NCBI GenBank assembly: GCA_022706625.1
Contig: JAKJCD010000061.1
Span: 1 to 10,072 of the forward strand
From: Bacillota bacterium
GTDB lineage: Bacteria; Bacillota; Clostridia; Peptostreptococcales; Anaerovoracaceae
DNA: 10,072 bases
Direction of reading: 5' to 3'
The notes under the pieces are model-generated. The model saw only the letters and a list, made by a program, of their open reading frames with translations, made no database searches and was not told the DNA's origin. The position numbers and the translations under genes were made by a program. This document shows, in pieces, positions 5,583 to 10,072 of this stretch (the first letter of the stretch is position 1; each line of letters starts with the position of its first letter).

Positions 5583-6863
5583 ATGGACATGAGGCTGTTA
5601 ATTATCGGTACCGGCGGTGTAGGGACATCCGTGGCAAAGATCATCAAAAGAGCGGGAGAAGGCGGCGAATGGGCCCAGAAGGTAGTGCTTTCCGATTACA
5701 ATTTATCGAGAGCGGAGCGGGTGGCAAAGGATATCGCAGATCCTCGCTTTGTCCCTGAGAAGATCGATGCACGAGATGCCGACAGCATTAAAAAAGTTGT
5801 CAAAAAACATGGTGTTACTTGGATCCTCAACACGGTAGAGCCTGATTTCAACGAAAATATCTTTGATACCTGCTATGAGCTCGGGATAGGTTATATGGAC
5901 TGCGCAATGACGCTTAGCAAGAGGCATCCCGAAAAGCCGTTTGAGCTGGCGCACATCAAATTAGGCGACTATCAGTTCGAGAGACACGATGTATGGAAGA
6001 AGAAGGGGATCATGGCCCTGGTCGGCTCCGGAGTTGAGCCCGGAATGGCCGATGTATTTGCAAAATATGCACAGAAGCATCTCTTTGACGAGATCGATGA
6101 GATCAACGTAAGAGACGGCGACAACTATGATATTCCCGGATATGAAGGCGTCGCCTTCGGATTCTCCGTCTGGACAACCATTGAAGAATGCCTGAACCCG
6201 CCTTTGGTATGGGAAAAGGGCAAAGGCTGGTTTGCCACAGAGAACTTCTCGGAGCCTGAGATCTTCAGCTTCCCCGGAGGTATCGGAGATATCGAAGTTA
6301 TAAACGTAGAGCATGAGGAAGTAATGCTGGTACCCAGAGTGATCGATTGCAACAGGGTCACCTTTAAGTACGGCGTCCCCCGCGAGATGAGACAACTGCT
6401 CCTGAACCTGCAGGAAGTCGGTATGGCTGAAGCAGTAAAGAAGATCAAGGTCGGAGATTCGGAAATTGCTCCCAGAGACTTCCTGGTCAAGGTCGTGCCC
6501 GATCCTCAGGAAGTATCGAAGAACATGATCGGAAAAGGCTGCGCAGGGACCTGGGTCACCGGAAAGAAAGACGGAAAGACCAGATCTGTTTATCTCTATC
6601 AGATTGCTGACAATCAGGAATGCCTCGCAAAATACGGCACAAACTCGGTTGTTGCTCAAACCGGTGTGAGCCCGACTATCATGCTGGAGCTGATAGCAAA
6701 GGATATTTGGCATCTTGAAGGCGTCCACGGCCCCGAATCCTTCGACCCGGATCCTTATATCGAGAGGCTTGCCAAGTATGAATTCCCGGCGGGCATGGAG
6801 GAAAAAGATTCCGAATATGCAGAGACGCTGCATCAGAAAGCGTTGCTTGCCGCAAGTAAGTAG
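5583..6863 (+). CDS. Saccharopine dehydrogenase / lysine 6-dehydrogenase-like oxidoreductase
   Basis: This is a predicted NAD(P)-dependent oxidoreductase acting on an amino acid or imine at the C-N bond. It has 426 aa and a strong AGGAGGT at 5570-5576 with 6-nt spacing. An N-terminal Rossmann fold begins at GTGGVGTSVA (9-18). Asp38 ends the second strand (LSDYN), which favours NAD(H) over NADP(H). The central substrate domain includes VGSGVEPGMADVF (147-159), equivalent to the APGM block of L-lysine 6-dehydrogenases, and PRDFLVKVVPDP at 297-308 and GKKDGKTRSVYLYQ at 327-340 also follow that family's layout. Candidate reactions are lysine oxidation at the epsilon-amino group, or reductive formation of an opine-like secondary amine. 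The substrate cannot be fixed. C-ending codons are frequent, which together with the strong binding site suggests high expression. It is probably monocistronic, with a hairpin 22 bp after the stop; the 187 bp upstream show no convincing promoter. Confidence 0.78.
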   Translation: MDMRLLIIGTGGVGTSVAKIIKRAGEGGEWAQKVVLSDYNLSRAERVAKDIADPRFVPEKIDARDADSIKKVVKKHGVTWILNTVEPDFNENIFDTCYELGIGYMDCAMTLSKRHPEKPFELAHIKLGDYQFERHDVWKKKGIMALVGSGVEPGMADVFAKYAQKHLFDEIDEINVRDGDNYDIPGYEGVAFGFSVWTTIEECLNPPLVWEKGKGWFATENFSEPEIFSFPGGIGDIEVINVEHEEVMLVPRVIDCNRVTFKYGVPREMRQLLLNLQEVGMAEAVKKIKVGDSEIAPRDFLVKVVPDPQEVSKNMIGKGCAGTWVTGKKDGKTRSVYLYQIADNQECLAKYGTNSVVAQTGVSPTIMLELIAKDIWHLEGVHGPESFDPDPYIERLAKYEFPAGMEEKDSEYAETLHQKALLAASK

Positions 6864-6885
6864 AAAAAATTAATATAAGTATAAG

Positions 6886-6912
6886 CCTGCCGCAGGGGTT
6901 GCCTGCGGCAGG
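6886..6912. terminator. GC-rich hairpin between convergent genes
   Basis: A perfect 11-bp stem (CCTGCCGCAGG / CCTGCGGCAGG) encloses a 5-nt loop (GGTTG). It lies 22 bp after the stop of the dehydrogenase and 82 bp beyond the stop of the minus-strand PLP enzyme. The plus-strand tail (TATCTTTG) and minus-strand tail (CTTATACTTATATT) are only moderately T-rich, but the stem is very stable and the position between convergent genes fits a bidirectional terminator. Confidence 0.75.
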
Positions 6913-6994
6913 TATCTTTGTGCACCTTATTATTTGATTTGCCTGGTTTTGGTTGACCCGGTATCGCTTTCACTTTATATGGGTTATGGGTTTA

Positions 6995-8275
6995 TTATTT
7001 TAGCCCGGCACAGAAGTCCTTAACGGCCTTTATTGTTCTGTCTATTTCGTCTTCCGTGTTGTATGGCGCAAGCCCTATCCGTACTAATCCTCCCTGACCG
7101 GTCAATTTCAACACCTCATTTACGATATGGATGGCATAAAAGTCCCCGTCCCAGACGAATAGCCCCCTCTCTGCCAAGAACCTGGCTGCATCGTTGGAAT
7201 TGGCGCCCTTTACGGTAAAGGACACAGTAGAAGTTTTAGGCACATCTTTGGGAGGACTGTAAACCTTTACGCCCTCTATAGCAGCAAGCTCGCTTCTCAG
7301 TTTCTCAGCCAAAGGCTCTTCATAGGCTTCGATAGCCTTGATTCCTGCTACCACCAGTCTGCGCCGACCGCTCAGCCCCGAAAGCTCCTTCTCGAAAAAT
7401 TGTTCGTGTTCTTTTCCGATGCCGGCGATGAATTCTACTGCCGCCGCCGCACCTGCGGCCAGTTCCATAGCAGGTGTCCCTGTTTCGAATTTCCAGGGCA
7501 TATCCGTATTGTCATCGGCTATGACTCGTACCGTCTTTATTTTCTCTCCGGTTTCTGCCTTGGCGTAAAGCACGCCCAGGTGAGGTCCGAAAAACTTATA
7601 TGCCGAGCAGATCAGAAAATCCGTATCGATATCTTTGACATCTATGGATCTGTGGAGAGCATAATGGACGGCATCCACCACGGTGACAGCCCCGGCTTCA
7701 TGGGCCATACGGATGATGGTCTTTACATCGCTTATAGTGCCTGTCGCATTGGAAGCCCAGTTGACAGCCACGACTTTGGTCCTGTCTGAAAGCTTGGATT
7801 TGTAATCTTCAAGGTCCAGGACATAGGTGTCAGGGTCAAGCCGGATATTTTTTATCTTGATCCCGAAGTCTTCCAGCGTCCTCCAGGGGGATCGGTTTCC
7901 TTCGTGATCGATCTCGGTGATTATGATCTCGTCCCCCGGTTTCAATATGCTCCTCAGAAGTCCGAAGGCCAGCAGGAAGTTGTTGGTGGAGGAACTTGCG
8001 CCGAAGGCCACTTCACGAGCTTCGCAGTTCAGAAAATCTGCAAGGGCTTCCTTAGCTGCCCAGTAAGATGCGTCGCTTTGGACCGAGGTGATAAATACAC
8101 CATGAGAGTTGGCATTGTGATAGTAGAGGTACTCGTTGATTTTCTCCACCACCGATCTTGGAACTTGTGTGCCGCCCGGTCCGTCTAAAAAAGCGGCGGG
8201 ATATCCGTTTACTGTTTTCGAAAGAGCGGGAAATTGCTCTCTGACATAATCCAGATTAAATTTAAAGTCTTGCAT
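6995..8275 (-). CDS. Class V PLP-dependent enzyme, 'cysteine desulfurase-like' (VC1184-type)
   Basis: This is a fold-type I PLP enzyme of the aminotransferase class V / NifS / isopenicillin epimerase superfamily. It has 426 aa; AAGGAGGA at 8281-8288 (minus strand) lies 5 nt before the ATG. Visible features are FLDGPGGTQVP at 29-39, a PLP-phosphate contact region FGASSSTNN at 91-99, His124 likely stacking on the PLP ring (EIDHEGN), Asp201 and His204 (VVDAVHYALH), and the Schiff-base Lys227 in SAYKFFGPH. The overall pattern fits the family named 'cysteine desulfurase-like protein, VC1184'. The loop where SufS/CsdA enzymes hold the catalytic Cys (HCA) here reads FVWDGDFYAIH with no Cys, so sulfur mobilisation is doubtful. 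An epimerase, lyase or aminotransferase activity is equally possible. It lies 79 bp downstream of the serine hydrolase on the same strand, so a shared transcript is plausible, although the gap contains a promoter candidate. Confidence 0.85.
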   Translation of the reverse strand: MQDFKFNLDYVREQFPALSKTVNGYPAAFLDGPGGTQVPRSVVEKINEYLYYHNANSHGVFITSVQSDASYWAAKEALADFLNCEAREVAFGASSSTNNFLLAFGLLRSILKPGDEIIITEIDHEGNRSPWRTLEDFGIKIKNIRLDPDTYVLDLEDYKSKLSDRTKVVAVNWASNATGTISDVKTIIRMAHEAGAVTVVDAVHYALHRSIDVKDIDTDFLICSAYKFFGPHLGVLYAKAETGEKIKTVRVIADDNTDMPWKFETGTPAMELAAGAAAAVEFIAGIGKEHEQFFEKELSGLSGRRRLVVAGIKAIEAYEEPLAEKLRSELAAIEGVKVYSPPKDVPKTSTVSFTVKGANSNDAARFLAERGLFVWDGDFYAIHIVNEVLKLTGQGGLVRIGLAPYNTEDEIDRTIKAVKDFCAGLK

Positions 8276-8318
8276 TTTGCTCCTCCTTGTTTTTATAGTT
8301 TTTTATAGCTTCTCCCTC

Positions 8319-8347
8319 AGTTTATCATCGGTATTCAGTAAATTCAA
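8319..8347 (-). promoter_or_regulatory. Candidate promoter for the class V PLP enzyme
   Basis: On the minus strand TTGAAT (8342-8347) and TAAACT (8319-8324) each match the sigma-A consensus at 4 of 6 positions and are exactly 17 bp apart. The promoter lies in the 79-bp gap after the serine hydrolase stop and would give a leader of roughly 35-40 nt. It may let the PLP gene be expressed apart from the hydrolase. Confidence 0.35.
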
Positions 8348-8354
8348 ATCCTAT

Positions 8355-9416
8355 TTAAGCCAGATTTAATTGGGTCTTATCTGTTGTCAGCAAGTCGAAG
8401 AGCTCCCTGCTGATCCGCTTGGTGGGCGCACCGGATAGGTTTGAACAGACAGTGACGGATGCCGAGAGCTCCGGGCAAATCCAGAAACTTGCGCGAAAGC
8501 CGTCGTCGGTTCCTTCGTGACCGTATAGCAGAAAGCCGTTCTGCTCCCGTCTGAACCATGAAAGGCAGATCTTTTCACCGTTGTTGGGAACGGTGGAATG
8601 CTCGGTAAAGGCTTCCAGCAGAGTCGGAGGTTCCAGTATTTTTTGTGCAAGAACAGCCTTCGCCCACAGAGACATGTCCTTCAGGTTGGAGGTGAGGGTG
8701 GAACTGGGGCTGTGGGCTCTGTTGTATGGGAAGTGTTTCACTATGGCAAAGTGGTTTTCTTCAGTTTTCACATGGGGCGAACATACATCGTTCATATCCC
8801 GCCGGAAAGTGAGAAGGTCGGAATTTATCATCCCAAGGGGAGCAAGGATATTCTCCGATACAAAATCTTCAAAACTTTTCCCCGATACGGCGGAGATGAC
8901 GGCACCCAAAATTTCATACCCAATATCGCTGTACGAAAACTTACCCTGGCCGGGGTCCCATAAAAGGCGGCTGTTAACGACTTCCGGCGATAATACATAT
9001 CGCAGCAGAGCGCCTTCATCGGTTTCAGGGTCGTCCCAATGGTAATCCTTAACATTTGGCATGCCCGATGTGTGGGAAAGGAGATGTCGAAGAGTGATGC
9101 TTAGATATCTTTTGTCTGCCATGCGGAATTGGGGTAAATATGTGATAAGCTTGTCATCTAAATCTAAAAGGCCTTTTTCTCTAAGCTTAAGTACAGCAGT
9201 GCCGACAAACAGTTTGGTAACGGAAGCCATATGAAAGACATGTTCTGTTTTCAATGGGATTTTATCGTGAGCATCTTTCCATCCCAATGCAGAGAAATAA
9301 TCATCTTCCATTATACCGACGTGGACGGCAAGCCCGGGCAGGTCATAATAATACAATGCTTTTTCAAGATAGGAATCCAATTTCGCATTGACCGTTAAAT
9401 TGATGTTGTTTGACAT
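8355..9416 (-). CDS. Beta-lactamase-fold serine hydrolase (class C / DD-peptidase-like)
   Basis: This is a serine hydrolase of the beta-lactamase (class C) family, a group that includes esterases, D-amino-acid peptidases and DD-peptidases as well as true beta-lactamases. It has 353 aa; AAGGAG at 9424-9429 (minus strand) lies 7 nt before the ATG. The nucleophile motif is SVTK (Ser65-Lys68), preceded by HM; LRHLLSHTSGMP at 109-120 is the usual family block. The second motif reads YSD (Tyr162-Asp164) in YSDIGYEILG, where YxN is more common. The third motif is HEG at 300-302 (HEGTDDGFRAS), corresponding to KTG/HxG. No signal peptide or membrane segment is present, so it should act in the cytoplasm, which argues against a role in antibiotic resistance or cell-wall remodelling. 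It heads a minus-strand pair with the class V PLP enzyme and diverges from the aldo/keto reductase. The substrate is unknown; a small amide or ester is likely. Confidence 0.85.
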   Translation of the reverse strand: MSNNINLTVNAKLDSYLEKALYYYDLPGLAVHVGIMEDDYFSALGWKDAHDKIPLKTEHVFHMASVTKLFVGTAVLKLREKGLLDLDDKLITYLPQFRMADKRYLSITLRHLLSHTSGMPNVKDYHWDDPETDEGALLRYVLSPEVVNSRLLWDPGQGKFSYSDIGYEILGAVISAVSGKSFEDFVSENILAPLGMINSDLLTFRRDMNDVCSPHVKTEENHFAIVKHFPYNRAHSPSSTLTSNLKDMSLWAKAVLAQKILEPPTLLEAFTEHSTVPNNGEKICLSWFRREQNGFLLYGHEGTDDGFRASFWICPELSASVTVCSNLSGAPTKRISRELFDLLTTDKTQLNLA

Positions 9417-9427
9417 GGGAATACTCC

Positions 9428-9457
9428 TTATACTATATTTATGACAATTATACTATA
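9428..9457. repeat. 10-bp direct repeat spaced by two helical turns in a divergent promoter region
   Basis: TTATACTATA occurs at 9428-9437 and again, identically, at 9448-9457, exactly 20 bp apart. The copies therefore face the same side of the helix. They lie in the 116-bp gap between the divergent serine hydrolase and aldo/keto reductase genes, one touching the hydrolase ribosome binding site. They could be an operator for a regulator binding direct repeats, or duplicated -10-like sequences. Confidence 0.4.
9447..9452 (-). promoter_or_regulatory. Possible -10 box of the serine hydrolase gene
   Basis: On the minus strand this reads TATAAT, a perfect -10, about 30 nt upstream of the hydrolase start codon. 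The -35 position (TATTTG with 17-bp spacing) is poor. The box overlaps the right copy of the direct repeat, so a protein bound there could block it. Confidence 0.35.
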
Positions 9458-9532
9458 ACAACCTGCAAACAAATAATTGTTTTTAAAGCACAAGACGGCG
9501 GAAGCCGGGGAATATAACAGCAGGAGGAGATC

Positions 9533-10072
9533 ATGCAGTACAGAGAATTTGCCCCGACGGGAGAAAAGGTATCACTTTTAGGTTTTGGAACCATGCGCCT
9601 GCCGGTGCTGGAAAAGGATGAAACGCACATTGATGAAGCAGAGGCGATCCGCATGATTCGTTATGCGGTCGATATGGGTGTAAATTACGTGGATACGGCC
9701 TTTATGTATCATGAAGGAAAAAGCGAGGGAGTCTTAGGGAAGGCTCTAAAAGACGGATACAGGGAAAAAGTGCTCCTTGCCGATAAGATGCCATTATGGA
9801 TGGCTAAAAGAGCCGGAGGGATAGAAGCTTTGTTTTTAGAGCAATTTCGTCGCCTGGATGTAGATTACATCGACTTTTATTTAGTACACAATCTTACCAG
9901 GAGCTTCTGGAAAAAAGCCAAAGATGATAATTTGATGCCTTTTCTAGAGAGGATGAAAGAGGAAGGACGCATAGGGAAAATAGGTTTCTCCTTCCATGAC
10001 GGTTTTGAAGCCTTTAAGCATATAGTTGATGACTACCCTTGGGAATTCTGCCAAATCCAGCTCAATTACATG
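9533..10072 (+). CDS. Aldo/keto reductase, N-terminal part (runs off the right edge)
   Basis: This is an NAD(P)H-dependent aldo/keto reductase with a cytoplasmic TIM barrel. GGAGGAGA at 9523-9530 precedes the ATG by a short spacer. The 180 visible residues stay open to the window edge. The start MQYREFAPTGEKVSLLGFG and TMRLP are typical of the family. The catalytic tetrad is complete: Asp54 and Tyr59 (VDTAFMYHEG), Lys85 (ADKMP) and His119 (LVHN). LDVDYIDFYLVHN and EEGRIGKIGFSFHD are also family blocks. Members starting this way in clostridia are often about 370 aa and end in a ferredoxin-like 4Fe-4S domain, which cannot be checked here. It diverges from the serine hydrolase across a 116-bp gap. 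Confidence 0.88.
   Translation, partial: MQYREFAPTGEKVSLLGFGTMRLPVLEKDETHIDEAEAIRMIRYAVDMGVNYVDTAFMYHEGKSEGVLGKALKDGYREKVLLADKMPLWMAKRAGGIEALFLEQFRRLDVDYIDFYLVHNLTRSFWKKAKDDNLMPFLERMKEEGRIGKIGFSFHDGFEAFKHIVDDYPWEFCQIQLNYM

Noticed and set aside
5961..6833. A 290-codon open frame antisense to the dehydrogenase
   Set aside because: It has no binding site or recognisable domain and mirrors the codon bias of the real gene on the other strand.

Overview
The window looks like chromosomal DNA of a spore-forming, low-to-middling-GC Firmicute, most likely a clostridial anaerobe. Support for this: strong AGGAGG-type ribosome binding sites before almost every gene, a CwlD-like spore-cortex amidase, a secreted transglycosylase with copper-amine-oxidase-N-like (stalk) segments, and an aldo/keto reductase of the kind common in anaerobes. 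No mobile element, CRISPR array, tRNA or rRNA was seen. The genus cannot be fixed from the sequence.

Layout. Positions 1-1282 hold a promoter and a secreted lytic transglycosylase (+). A hairpin terminator at 1287-1315 separates it from a convergent AlaX-type Ala-tRNA editing protein (-). The AlaX gene is divergent from a CwlD-like N-acetylmuramoyl-L-alanine amidase (+, 2767-3528), and their short shared upstream region carries a 10-bp palindrome. A non-coding stretch of about 340 bp follows (3529-3865). It holds three DnaA-box-like sites, a perfect 12-bp palindrome, an interrupted stem-loop and a candidate promoter, and is the most unusual non-coding segment here. It leads into a 509-residue AraC-family regulator (3866-5395). 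This regulator has a C-terminal extension that I read as the beta-sandwich of an AraC/GH39-type fusion without the catalytic barrel. Next is a saccharopine/lysine 6-dehydrogenase-like oxidoreductase (+, 5583-6863) closed by a strong hairpin at 6886-6912.

The right part is a minus-strand pair: a cytoplasmic beta-lactamase-fold serine hydrolase (8355-9416) followed by a class V PLP enzyme annotated in databases as 'cysteine desulfurase-like' (6995-8275). The catalytic cysteine of true desulfurases is not apparent in the latter. Divergent from the hydrolase is a partial aldo/keto reductase that runs off the right edge (9533-10072).

How the genes fit together. Two genes act on peptidoglycan (transglycosylase, CwlD). 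The others look like small-molecule metabolism: an amino-acid dehydrogenase next to an AraC regulator, then a PLP enzyme, a hydrolase and a reductase. No clear multi-gene system can be proven. The AraC regulator/dehydrogenase pair and the hydrolase/PLP-enzyme pair are the most plausible functional units.
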